This document shows positions 35,634 to 44,721 of a stretch of DNA of 64,000 nt, in pieces. The notes beneath the pieces were generated by a model. The model saw only the letters and a program-made list of their open reading frames with translations. It did not search any database and was not told the DNA's origin. Source of the DNA: CAVTRI01 sp963737075 (GTDB lineage: Bacteria > Actinomycetota > Acidimicrobiia > Acidimicrobiales > Palsa-688); the NCBI GenBank assembly GCA_963737075.1, contig CAVTRI010000002.1, positions 2,170,001-2,234,000 of the forward strand, read 5' to 3'. A program made the translations under genes and the position numbers. The first letter of the stretch is position 1; every line of letters starts with the position of its first letter.

Positions 35634-36055
35634 GTGTCGTCGTCGATGCCAGCGTGATCGTCGCGCTGTTGGTCGCCGATGAACGCCAGGCCGCGGCGCA
35701 GGAGCACCTGGAGGGCTGGGTGGATTCGGGTGAGGAACTGCACGCGCCGGCGGTATTGCCCTACGAAGTGGCCAACGTGCTCGCCCGGCTGGTCTTCGAC
35801 GGCGACCTCGAAGCCGACAGCATCCCCGAAATCTGGTCGGATCTGGCTGCCCTCGGCGTGGAGTTCCATCCATTCGACCTCGCTGAGGATGGCCCTGCGG
35901 TCGCGGCCATCACCACGCAGCTCCGGCGACGCCACGCCACCGATTCCACCTACATACGCCTGGCGCAGCAGCGCGACACACAGCTGTGGACCCTCGACGG
36001 GCCGCTTGCCCGCAACGCGGCCGATGTCGGCTTGCCCGTCAAGCTGATCACATGA
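35630..36055 (+). CDS. PIN-domain ribonuclease toxin (VapC-like)
   Basis: 141 residues from GTG 35630. The PIN landmarks are VVVDASVIVALLVADE (first Asp), VLPYEVANVLARLVF (Glu), RRHATDSTYIRLA (Asp) and LWTLDGPLARNA (final Asp). Mg-dependent single-strand RNase activity, often on tRNA or rRNA, is expected from the family. Coupled to the RHH antitoxin gene. Confidence 0.85.
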   Translation: MSVVVDASVIVALLVADERQAAAQEHLEGWVDSGEELHAPAVLPYEVANVLARLVFDGDLEADSIPEIWSDLAALGVEFHPFDLAEDGPAVAAITTQLRRRHATDSTYIRLAQQRDTQLWTLDGPLARNAADVGLPVKLIT

Positions 36056-36915
36056 GGCGTCGTGTCGCACAAGGCGATCGTCAACCCCGATACGCGCCGG
36101 GTTGTCGACCGGCCTCGCTCGCTGCGTGAGCTTGAGGTCTGAAAGCTCGCGGACAGCAAGCGCGGCGAGGGGCGCTCAAGCAGGCCCTTATGGGCTATGG
36201 GCACAAATGCGGCCCGGTGGCTTATCCGGATGGTTTTCGCCGGGATATTGGGCTGCCTGGGCTATGACGAGTCGGGAGTGACCCCCAGCGGCACTATGGG
36301 CTGCTCGGGAGCGGCCGGGTGGGCGGGGCAATGGGGCAGGTGGCCGCTAGAGGCCGAGTACGCCTCCCTTGCTTTTCCGCTCCCAGCGAGATGCCGGCGC
36401 GTGGCTGCCCTCGGCCGACTGACGATCGGACTGAGGGTGGCTGCCGTTCGGGGGCACGCGCCTCGCCGCCTGCGGGGTGATTGCAGCAGCTTCGGCTCGT
36501 CACTCATTCTGACTTCGCGTCGTCGTGCTGGTTACTTCTGCAGATGATCGTGCCGGGAGGCCACGTTTTGTCGAATCAAGGTTCCAGTGGTCTGGGGAGG
36601 CGCCGTATCGCGACCTGTCAGTCGCCGGTCGCTGCGCCCTGCGGAATCCGGGCAGCCGCCGGGTAGTGCCCGCTTCTCAAGAGTCCGTGATCTCACCCTG
36701 GGTTTATGAAGGCTGGCGATCACCCACCGCCCCGAACCCTTCTTTTCGGAGCGGCGAAGCGGGTGCCGTGTCGCTGGGATCGCTGGTCGAGCCGGGCGGC
36801 TACCCAGCTGAGGCCACCGAAATGCGGGTAGGCCGATCGGGTTGAGAGCACCTGGCAAGCCGTGGGCTTACCGGGGCCGACACAGAAGAGCTGGATTCGT
36901 GGCCGAACGCGGCGG
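36056..36915. other. no gene recognised
   Basis: About 860 bases with no frame showing a known domain or a convincing start. Short Trp/Gly/Arg-rich frames on both strands look like chance openings in GC-rich DNA. It lies between the VapBC-like pair and an integrase remnant, so it may be worn-down mobile DNA. Confidence 0.4.
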
Positions 36916-36916
36916 G

Positions 36917-37190
36917 CCACTGAACTACTCGCACTGGCGCTAGCGCGCCTGCTCGCCGGCGTGCCAGCGGGCCGGACTCGGCGGGCTGGGCTTCCACGAC
37001 CTCTGCCGAGTCAACGCCACCGCCATGGTGCGAGCTGGCGTGGACCTGAAGACGGCACAGACGCGCTTCGGCCATTCCGACGTCCGACTGACCATCGGGC
37101 TGTACGCCCAGGCGGTCACCGAGGCGGACTGGGCGGCCGCCGAGGGGCTCGGGGCACTATTTCTGCAGCCGATGGACGCGCGATGGATTC
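36917..37190 (+). pseudogene. C-terminal remnant of a tyrosine recombinase
   Basis: Reading from 36917: PLNYSHWR, an in-frame TAG (36941-36943), then GLGFHDLCRVNATAMVRAG, VDLKTAQTRFGHSDVRLTI and LYAQAVTEAD. This is the end of a phage-type integrase, with the FHDL box, GHS and the catalytic Tyr in LYAQA. The catalytic Arg of HxxR appears as Cys. The remnant sits directly outside the left attachment repeat (37241) and is unrelated in frame to the integrase inside the element. Confidence 0.7.
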
Positions 37191-37240
37191 GTCCTCCCGC
37201 TGGAAGCGCTAGCTGGCCACCAACCCTGACCAGCAGTTTC

Positions 37241-37296
37241 CCCGTCGGGAAGGCGGGATTCGAACCCGCGGCCTCAGCGTCCCGAACGCTGCGCGC
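37241..37296. repeat. left attachment site (tRNA-Pro 3' duplicate)
   Basis: 56 bases identical to 47726-47781. It holds the tRNA-Pro acceptor 3' strand, T arm, variable loop and anticodon arm, but not the 5' third of the tRNA, so it is a tRNA fragment created by integration. Confidence 0.85.
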
Positions 37297-37383
37297 CGTG
37301 GTTATGCACAGGCAGGTCAGCAGGGGAAAGCGCAGGTCACAGCCTATTTTTGATGACCGCTAGTGACCGGTGGAACCCGTCAA

Positions 37384-37426
37384 AGACCACCAGTTTGTGG
37401 TCTGAATGTGGTCTGTGTGTGGTCTG
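37384..37426. promoter_or_regulatory. phased TGTGGTCTG repeats (integrase arm sites, left)
   Basis: TGTGGTCTG occurs at 37396-37404, 37407-37415 and 37418-37426, spaced exactly 11 bases, with an inverted GTGGTCT at 37384-37390. The same repeats lie just inside the right end of the element. This fits arm-type integrase or excisionase binding sites. Confidence 0.6.
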
Positions 37427-37447
37427 CCGGGTCGTTGGTCGGCCCGC

Positions 37448-37858
37448 TCAGAGCAGCTGGGCAACCGCCTGCGCCGGGCTGAGGACGGGCGGGTCAGGGT
37501 CGGCCATCTCGGTGAGGTCGCGGTCGCCACTGACCAAGGCGCGGACGCGCGCTGATCGGGCGAGCGCCAACAGATAGTCGTCGTTCGGGTCCCGGCTTTC
37601 CCGCGAGACCTTGACGGGATCGGGGACGGTCCGAGCGTGCCGGGCGACCTCCGCCACGAAGGCGTCGGCCTCGTCGATCGTGGCGTACGGCCGGAACTTG
37701 GGGCGCTGCAGCACTCCGGCCAACTCGGCAAGAAGGTGCGGGCACACTACAATCCCGAGCTGATCGGCGAGAACGGCCCGCCAGAGGATCGCTGGAGGGC
37801 CGTGGGGGGAGATGAGGGCGGAAACCAAGACGGCGGGGTCGAGGACGACCGGGTCCAC
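37448..37858 (-). CDS. PIN-domain toxin (COG1569 type)
   Basis: 136 residues from GTG 37858, directly after the antitoxin's stop. It has VVLDPAVLVSALISPHGPP (first Asp), CPHLLAELAGVLQRPKF (Glu), RDPNDDYLLALARSARV (Asp pair) and LVSGDRDLTEM (last Asp). This group of PIN proteins is annotated as toxin components of toxin-antitoxin pairs and probably cuts RNA. On a mobile element it would stabilise inheritance. Confidence 0.82.
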   Translation of the reverse strand: MDPVVLDPAVLVSALISPHGPPAILWRAVLADQLGIVVCPHLLAELAGVLQRPKFRPYATIDEADAFVAEVARHARTVPDPVKVSRESRDPNDDYLLALARSARVRALVSGDRDLTEMADPDPPVLSPAQAVAQLL

Positions 37859-38125
37859 CTATGAGGCGGCCTTGGCGGCTTCTCCGCGCTCCCGACGCAT
37901 GGCTTTGAGCTCGTCGTAGGCCAACGAGAGCGCCTCGTCCCCGCTCAGGGCGCCATCGGCGTTGCGCGCCCACACCTCGTCTGTGACGCTGGCACGGGTC
38001 TCGAAATGGCGACGAAGGGCGTCTTCGACCACTTCCGCCTCGGAGCGGCCGGTCTGCTGGGCTTCGACACGCGTGGCGTCGGCCAGTGACTCTTCGACGT
38101 CCACGGTCATTGGTCGCTTGGCCAC
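37859..38125 (-). CDS. antitoxin partner of the PIN toxin
   Basis: 88 residues from GTG 38125; ATG 38110 is possible. ATRVEAQQTGRSEAEVVEDA resembles an RHH-type DNA-binding N-terminus, and SGDEALSLAYDELKAMRRER a toxin-wrapping tail. Its stop TAG (37861-37859) is followed without gap by the toxin start. The 5' end overlaps the end of the integrase gene by 19 bases, so element maintenance and integrase share a transcript. Confidence 0.7.
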   Translation of the reverse strand: MAKRPMTVDVEESLADATRVEAQQTGRSEAEVVEDALRRHFETRASVTDEVWARNADGALSGDEALSLAYDELKAMRRERGEAAKAAS

Positions 38126-39310
38126 GTCCCCATCTTGCCAGAGACGGTTCGAGAGATCGGCCGATTCACGGGCCCGGCGGACGCGACGACGCCCTTGCTC
38201 GATTCGAGAGGCTCCTTTCGAGCCCCACGGAAGACGTCGTCGAGCCGTTCGGTGAGAGCTTCGTTGAGGGCTGGGAAGAGGTGGCCGTAAACGTCCATGG
38301 TGACCGTGATGGAGCTGTGGCCGAGCCGCTCCTGGATGGCCTTGGGGTGCGCGCCCAGCTCGATGAGGAGCGCAACGCATGAATGGCGGAGGTCGTGTAG
38401 GCGCAGGGTTGGAGGCAGGTTCGTCGCCTCGATGGCCGGCCGCAGGAACCGTTTGAAGAGGAGGTCGCGACGGAGGGGGCCGCCCCGGGGGGCGGTGAAG
38501 ACGTAGTCGTCGGGGTCGAGCGGTCCCCCGTTGGTGGCGACGCGGTCAGCGAGGTGCGCGGCAAGATCGTCGCAGAGCGAGCGCGGGATACCGACGCTGC
38601 GTCGGGCGTAGGTCTTGGTGGGGCCGACCTCGGTCCGGCCGCCGACGACAGTGAGCGCTTCGGAGACTTCCAGGGTGCGCTTCATCAGGTTGACCCGCCC
38701 GACACGTAGTCCACAGAATCTCGCTCGGGCGCAGGCCGGTCGCGGCCACGAGCCGGACGAGCAGGTCGTAGGGACGTCGAGTGGCGCAGGCCAGGACCTC
38801 CACCTGCTCGGCAGACAGGAAGACGGGCTCCATCCGGACCGCCCTGGGGAGGCGCAGCCCGTCGCACGGGTTGCTCTTGATGGCGCCCGACGCCCGGGCC
38901 AGTTCCAGCACCTGGCGCAGCACCAGCCGCATCTTCTGGAGGCTTTTCGGTGCCTGACCTGTGGCCTGCTTCTCGGCCATGAAGCGTCGCACGTCGATCG
39001 GCTCGATGGTGGCGATCTGACGCTTGGCGAACGCCGGGAGCAGGTGCGCGTGGAGAATGCGCCCGTAGTCGCGGCGGGTGATGGTCCTCAAATGCACGAT
39101 GGTGGTGAGGTATTCCGCGGCCCACTCGCCGAAGGTCACCCGGGCGAGGCGGGGGTCGACCCACTCGCCTCGGCGGAGATCGGCCTCCCGCTCAGCCGCC
39201 CACCGGCGAGCCTCGGTCTTGGTGCGGAGCGTACGGGCGTGGAGGCGCCCGGAGCCGTCGCGGTAGCGGGCCTCCCACGTCCCGCTCGGCTTCTGCCGAA
39301 TTGACGCCAT
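38107..39310 (-). pseudogene. int: tyrosine recombinase/integrase, one frameshift
   Basis: From ATG 39310: MASIRQKPSGTWEARYRDG (arm-binding AP2-like domain), then the SAM-like core-binding domain TFGEWAAEYLTTIVHLRT and the catalytic start LVAATGLRPSEIL with ArgI. The frame breaks near 38716-38722; the other frame continues LRVGRVNLMKRTLEV, VFTAPRGGPLRRDLLF, LHDLRHSCVALL (HxxR), LGHSSITVTMDVYGH (His and Tyr). All catalytic residues are present across the two frames; a repaired protein would be about 400 residues. It catalyses site-specific recombination between attP and the tRNA gene. Confidence 0.85.
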
Positions 39311-39407
39311 CGTGGTGCTCCTTCGCTATTGCACGCCCTCGTGACGCTCGGCCGTCTTCGCGTCCCCTACGACTGCGACGGCCCTTCGTTGCCGTCCACC
39401 CCGATCA

Positions 39408-39758
39408 TCACCCCGGAATACTGCCAGAGCGATGAGACGCTGGAGATGGTCGCGTCCGGGCAACCGCGCCGGGCGTGTCTCTCGAGACTCGGAGCTGACG
39501 GGGCGTGGGACGATTGTCCGGGGCAAAAGGGACAGCACGGCGCCGCGCTGCGGGTGCGCGGTCGGCATGCTGCGGACACCGCGCCCGATCCAACCACGCC
39601 GAGATCTCGTCGGGGTCGAACCGGATGAAGCGCCGCCACTTGACGTAGGGCACTCGGCGTTCGGCGATGAGCCGGCGGACGTGACGAACGGTGACGCCGA
39701 GGTGCTCGGCGAGCTGGTCGATGGTGAGCAGGTGGGGGAGGGGGTCGGTGGTAGCCAC
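39408..39758 (-). CDS. xis: excisionase-like HTH (MerR/HTH_17) protein
   Basis: 116 residues from GTG 39758. HLLTIDQLAEHLGVTVRHVR then RLIAERRVPYVKWRRFIRFD and EISAWLDRARC is the winged HTH of the HTH_17/excisionase family. The last 45 residues are Pro/Arg-rich and may be a poorly conserved tail. It lies 97 bases upstream of int on the same strand, the usual place for the excisionase that directs the integrase toward excision. Confidence 0.75.
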   Translation of the reverse strand: MATTDPLPHLLTIDQLAEHLGVTVRHVRRLIAERRVPYVKWRRFIRFDPDEISAWLDRARCPQHADRAPAARRRAVPFAPDNRPTPRQLRVSRDTPGAVARTRPSPASHRSGSIPG

Positions 39759-39818
39759 TACGGTCTCTTATTGACCCATGCCTGACAGTCTCCTCGGCTA
39801 GTCCGAGAGGAGCTGTGA

Positions 39819-40142
39819 ATGTCCGAGTTGAACGGACGTCGCAAGGCGAAGGTGCTGTCGCCGGAGACGAAGTGGGAGATCTTCTTGTCCGTGATGGGTC
39901 GGGAGATCACCCAGTCCGATGCGGGGCGCAAGTGGGGCGTGGACGTTTCGACGATCATCACGATTCGCCGCACCGTCAAAGACGCCGCGCTGGCTGCGTT
40001 GTCTTCGAAGCCGGGACGCCCAGCCGCCGAGCGCAACTGGCAGCTCGAGGAGGCCAACCGCGAGCTTGCACAGTTGACCGAGGCGATCAAGGCGCAGGCG
40101 ATCGAGCTGGCTGTGCTGCGGGGAAAAGCCGGCTGGGCCTGA
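39819..40142 (+). CDS. IS3-type transposase OrfA
   Basis: 107 residues: LSPETKWEIFLSVMGREIT, then SDAGRKWGVDVSTIITIRR, an HTH of OrfA proteins, and a coiled-coil/leucine-rich C-terminus LEEANRELAQLTEAIKAQ. It binds the element ends. The stop TGA 40140-40142 lies after a GGGAAAA slippery heptamer at which some ribosomes would shift to OrfB. Confidence 0.8.
   Translation: MSELNGRRKAKVLSPETKWEIFLSVMGREITQSDAGRKWGVDVSTIITIRRTVKDAALAALSSKPGRPAAERNWQLEEANRELAQLTEAIKAQAIELAVLRGKAGWA
40121..40127 (+). other. programmed -1 frameshift site
   Basis: G GGA AAA in the OrfA frame is an ideal X-XXY-YYZ heptamer. A -1 shift here leads into the OrfB frame (SRLGLTSPLGPRVPGE...), giving the OrfAB transposase typical of IS3-family elements. 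Confidence 0.65.
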
Positions 40143-40785
40143 CATCTCCGCTTGGCCCGAGGGTCCCGGGCGAGACCAAGGAAGCGATCCTCAAACTGGT
40201 CGACGAGGCTGTCGCCGGTGGCGCACCGCATTCGTGGGCGACCGCGCTGTTGGGGGTTTCCGATGACCGGGTGCACCGCTGGCGGCATCGCCAGCGCATC
40301 GTGGGCACTCTCACCGATCGGGCACCAGGCGGTGTCGCCCTGCACTCGCTGATGGAGTGGGAGGTCGCCGAGATCCTCGCTGTCACAGAGGAGTGGGGCA
40401 GCATTGACCGCTCGCATCGCAAGCTCGCTCACCGCGGCTCCTACACCGCCCGGGTGTGGGTCTCTGCCACCTTCCGCCGGGTCTTGGCTGCTCACGGGCT
40501 GGTTCTGCCCGAGCCGCCAGCGAGAGATCCTGCTCCACGGATCGCCTGGCCGGCATGGCTGTCGTGGGAGCCGAATCGCATCTGGTGCTGGGACGTGTCG
40601 CATTTCCCCCGCGCCAAGAGGGTCGCGTTCGCCATCGTCGACGTCGTGTCCCGCAGGTGGATCGACACGCTGGTGTCGATCGAGGAGACCTCCAGCCAGG
40701 TGGCGGTCATCTTCGACAGGGCCCTCATCGCAGAGGGCCTCGCCGAGCTGATCACCCCGGAGCGCATCGAGCTGCCATTCCTTTT
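40127..40785 (+). pseudogene. IS3-type transposase OrfB, truncated
   Basis: Starts after the slippery site. It has an HTH-like region (SWATALLGVSDDRVHRWRHR) and the beginning of the rve integrase core: WEPNRIWCWDVSHFPRAKRV with the first catalytic Asp, then FAIVDVVSRRWIDTLVS. Homology ends at LITPERIELP near 40785, before the second Asp and the Glu, so no active transposase can be made. Confidence 0.78.
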
Positions 40786-41138
40786 GATGAACCGGGACTC
40801 CTCTTGTACCGCATCCGTTCCGGCAATGCGAGCACCAAAGCCTGGCCTTGACTGTCAATATTCGTCCACCAGTTCCGTCCAGTTGGATCCTGTACGTCCC
40901 TGTGCCTCTGCGTCTGCTCCTGTCCGTCAGAGATATTTTTGACGGCGGGCGGCCCTTGACGTTCCTGCTGACCGTCCCGAACATCCGGACACCCACCACC
41001 TCCTTGACCGCTGTTTACCGTTACTGACCGCACATAGAACACCCTCTTTACATCGGAAGCACCCCGGTATAGAACCCCAGAAGAAGCAGAACACGTTTGC
41101 AACCTTCGGTTGGGAACGCGGCCCAGGAGGGTGGTGGT
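40786..41138. other. non-coding stretch before the relaxase gene
   Basis: About 350 bases, less GC-rich than its surroundings, with no convincing frame. It contains several TGACCG words (such as CTGACCGTCCC, TTGACCGCTG, CTGACCGCAC between 40970 and 41030). The position directly upstream of a relaxase gene is where an origin of transfer would be expected, but no clear oriT is identifiable. Confidence 0.4.
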
Positions 41139-44100
41139 GTGGTGGCGTGGATGCGGATGATGGGCCGGGACTCGGTCGACTACCACGAGCACACGGTGGC
41201 GGGCCGGGCCGACGACCCGGTGGCCGCAGCTGCCGCCTACTACGCCTCTAGAGGCGAGACGCCGATGACGTGGGGTGGCTCCGGCCGGGCGCTGCTGGGG
41301 TTGGACGGCGAGGTCGACGTGGCCGACTACCGGGCCATCTTCGGCGTCGCTGGCGCCCGCGACCCTCGCACAGGGATCCGGCTGGTGGCCTGCCAGCGGC
41401 CGGGGGTGGAGCTGGTGGTGTCGCCGGCCAAGTCGGTGGCCGAGCTGGGGGTGATCGGCCGGGCCGCCGACATGCATGCCATCGCCGACGCGGAGCGGGA
41501 TGCCACCCTGGCCTACCTGGATGGGCTGGTGGTCGAGCGGGGCGGCCGGCGAGGCCGGGCCCAGGTGCCCACCCCGACGGGCGGGTTGATCTGGGCTACG
41601 TCCCGGCATGCCAGCACCCGGGCCGGCGACCCGCAGGTCCATGATCACGCGCTGGTGGCCAACGCGGTGCGGATGGGCGACGCCCACGGCGGCTGGAAGG
41701 CGCTCGACACCGCTTTCGTGCGTGACCATCTGCACGCCGCCACCGCCGTGGGGCGGATGGCTGCGGCGGCCAAGGCGGTCGAGTTGGGGTATGGGATCGA
41801 GGCCGACCCCGGGCCGTCCGGCCGGCTGGGCGGGTGGGCGATCGCCGGCATCCTCGACGCGGTGTGCCAGGTCCACTCCAAACGCGCAGCGCAGATCGAC
41901 CAGGCTGTCGGCGCCGACGCCTCCTACGCGGCCCGGGCGGTGGCGGCGAGGGCCACCCGGGAGCGCAAGCCCGACGTCGCGGTGGCCGATCTGATGGCCC
42001 GCTGGCAGGCCGAGCTGACCGCCGCCGGCCACCCCGCCGCGGTGGTGGAGGCGGCCGTCGACGCCGCCGGGCGGGCGTGGCGGCCGCCCGACGTGGACCT
42101 GGACGGCCTCTTCGCCGGGCTGCTCAGCCCGGGGGGGCGGCTGGCCGAGGAGAAGACCTTCACCCGCGACGACGTGATCGTGGCCGTCGCCCCCCACCTC
42201 CACGGCCTGCCCCTCCCCGTCCTCGACGAAGCGGTGGAGGCGGTCCTGGCCCACCCTGACGCCGTCCGCCTGCCCCAGGTGACCGGGGCCAGGGAGGAGG
42301 TGTGGGCCGCGGCTTTGTGCTGGCCGACGAGCAGCGCATCGCCGGCCTGGCCGAGACCCTGGCCGGCCGGCCCGGGGTCCGGATACCGCCCTTGCGGGCC
42401 TATGACGCGGTGATCGAGGTCGGGGAGCGCCTGGGCGGGGCGCTGACCGACACCCAACGCCACGTCGCCGTCGGCCTGTTGACCGAAGGGCACAGCTTGG
42501 ACGTGGTGGTGGGGATAGCCGGGTCGGGCAAGACCACCACCCTGTCGGCGGTGCGGGCCGGCTTCGAGACCGCCGGCCACGGTGTGCTGGGCACCGCCAC
42601 CTCGGGTCAGGCGGCCAAGACCCTCGGCCAAGGCGCCGGCATCGAGGCCCGCACGATCGCCTCGCTGACCTGGCGGCTCGATCAGGGCACCCTGGCCCTC
42701 ACCGACCGGCACGTGGTGATCTGCGACGAGGCGGCCATGACCGCCGATGTGGACCTGGGTCGACTCCTCGCAGCCGTGGAGCGGGCCGGGGCCAAGATGA
42801 TCGTCGTCGGCGACGACCGCCAACTCGACGCCGTAGGCCCCGGCGGCGCCCTCACCGCCCTGGCCGCCCGCCACCCTGACCACGTGTGGACGCTGACCGA
42901 CAACCTGCGCCAGGTCGACCCGGCGGAGCGGGCCGCCCTCGACCAGCTCCGGGACGGCGACCTCCACCAGGCGCTGGCCTGGTATGCCGGGCAGGGGCGC
43001 ATCCACCCGGCGCCCGACCAGCGCCGGGCAGTGCAGGCCATGGCCGCCGCCTGGGCCGCCGACGTCACCGCCGGCAAAGAGACACTCATGCTGGCCTACC
43101 GGCGGGACCATGTGGAGGCCCTCAACCTTGCCGCCCGCCGCCACTGGGAGGCCGCCGGGACGCTCTGTGGTCCGGAGCTCACGGCGCCGGGCGGGCGGCG
43201 CTACCGGGCCGGGGACCGGATCATCACCTTGGCCCCCGGGCCGGGCGGGGCGTGGGTCACCTCCCAGCCGGCCACCGTCACCGCCGTCGAGGTCGACCAC
43301 CAGCGGCTGGCCGCCGTCACCCCCGACGGCCAGCAACTGCGTCTCGGGCCACCGGACATCACCGCCGAACGCCTGGCCCACGGCTATGCCATCACCGCCC
43401 ATCGCAGTCAGGGCTCGACCGTGGAGGTGGCGCATGTCCTCGACGACGGCGGGGGACGAGAACTGGCCTATGTCGCCATGAGCCGGGCCCGGCACGCCAG
43501 CCACGTCTACGTCACCGCCCCCGACTGCCGCCAGGCGGCCGAACGGCTGGCCTTCGCCTGGGACCAGCAGCGCCGCCAACCCTGGATCACCGACCTCCCT
43601 CCCGCCGTCGACCCCATCGCGGAGCTGGTCGCGGAGCGGGACCGGCTCCTCGCTACTATCCCGCCTGCGGTCAACGAACGGCTGTTCCGGCTCCACAGCC
43701 AGCGCCTCCAGGTCGAACAGGACCGGGCCGACCTGCACGCCGGGGCCGGCCAGTGGGCCGAGACCGCGGTCGGTCGCGCTCACCGGGCTCTCCGGGAGGC
43801 TCGCCAAGCCCACGACCAGGCCGTCGCCCAGGGCCCCTCCCTGGGGTTGCCGGGCCGCCGGCGAGCCCGCCACGCCGCCGCGGCCAGCGCCATGATCCTC
43901 GCCCAGGCCGAGACCGCCTGGCGGCAGACCATCCGACCCCACCTCGGCCACCTCGACGTGGTGGCGGCCCGGTTGGGCGAACAAGTCCGGCCGCTGGAGG
44001 TGGCCCAGCGCACCCGGGCCGTGTTCTTCCAAACCCACCCCGAAGTCACCGCCCGGATCATCCAACTGGAGCAGGCCATCACCCAGGCGCAGCCCACCCC

Positions 44101-44245
44101 GGCCCTCCGTCCAGCCATCGAGCCGTCGCTGGACCCGGCTGCCCCCACCGTCCACCCCGACGACTACCTCGCCTACCTCCACACCCGACAACTCACCGAA
44201 ACCATCCAACCCCCGCAAATCCACGGCCCCACAATCTCCATGTGA
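41139..44245 (+). pseudogene. traA: MobF-family relaxase-helicase (TraA/TrwC-like), one frameshift
   Basis: Start GTG 41139 with AGGAGG at 41125-41130. The relaxase part has a tyrosine pair in AAAYYASRGETP, VELVVSPAKSVAELGV and the metal site RHASTRAGDPQVHDHALV. The frame then ends at 42413 after GAREEVWAAA; one base gained near 42312 would join it to the frame FVLADEQRIAGLAETL, which carries the RecD-like helicase: VVVGIAGSGKTTTLSA (Walker A), VVICDEAAMTADVD (Walker B), VVGDDRQLDAVGPGG and VAMSRARHASHVYV. The repaired protein is about 1,035 residues. It would nick oriT and unwind the transferred strand. GTG 42302 could start a separate helicase protein. Confidence 0.8.
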
Positions 44246-44721
44246 ACGGCTGCACCGCGCCCGGGACCGGGCGTCCGCTCCGGTGTGAGAGAACACGTCA
44301 TCCGCCTCGGTACCGCCGCTGACGTACTCCCTTCGCGTCGGCCGTTCGCTCGGAGCGGCATCGCTTCACGGAAAGTGCCGGAGACGTACGTTCCATGGCA
44401 GCTCGTTATGGGCGGCCGCGCTTGAAGCGGATCATCGAACGCAGGTCACTCCGAACGCCGATTCCCGCGCCATCGTCTGCTTCCGACTGGCGTCATTATG
44501 TGTGCGCCCGTCGAACCGGCGTTCGAAGAGGGTCTGTAGCCGGGATTCTGGCCCGGCATGCCGCTGATTCGGGGGACGCTACGCATCCGGTAGGGGGTGC
44601 CCGTAAGGGGATGGGCGGATTCTTGCAGTGATCGCAACGAGATGGCTGACCACGGGCGCGACGCTCAGCTCGTCAGGCCCGGACCCCGTCCCCGGGGTGC
44701 GGTGGCCGCCCACCGCCCGGA
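44246..44721. other. no gene recognised
   Basis: About 475 bases between the relaxase and the oxidoreductase. No frame shows a known domain; short openings contain mixed residues without motif. No obvious terminator or repeat was seen. Confidence 0.4.

Larger units (their letters stand above)
39783..40785 (+). mobile_element. IS3-type insertion sequence, right part lost
   Basis: Contains OrfA, a slippery site and the first two-thirds of OrfB. The left boundary is taken near TGACAGTCTCCTCGG at 39783 and is uncertain. The right boundary is where OrfB homology stops, near 40785; the rest of OrfB and the right end are missing. It separates excisionase and relaxase genes. Confidence 0.6.

Noticed and set aside
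37239..37363. Coding reading FPVGKAGFEPAASASRTLR at 37239 and again at 47723
   Set aside because: This is the translated tRNA-Pro 3' end, a well-known false protein motif, not a gene.
40970..41030. Possible iterons (TGACCG words) upstream of the relaxase
   Set aside because: Spacing is irregular and the words are too short to claim an origin of replication or transfer.
41924..44296. Long minus-strand open frame (about 790 codons) opposite the relaxase
   Set aside because: Gly/Val/Arg-rich translation without motifs, exactly antisense to a gene with clear helicase motifs; typical of high-GC codon bias.
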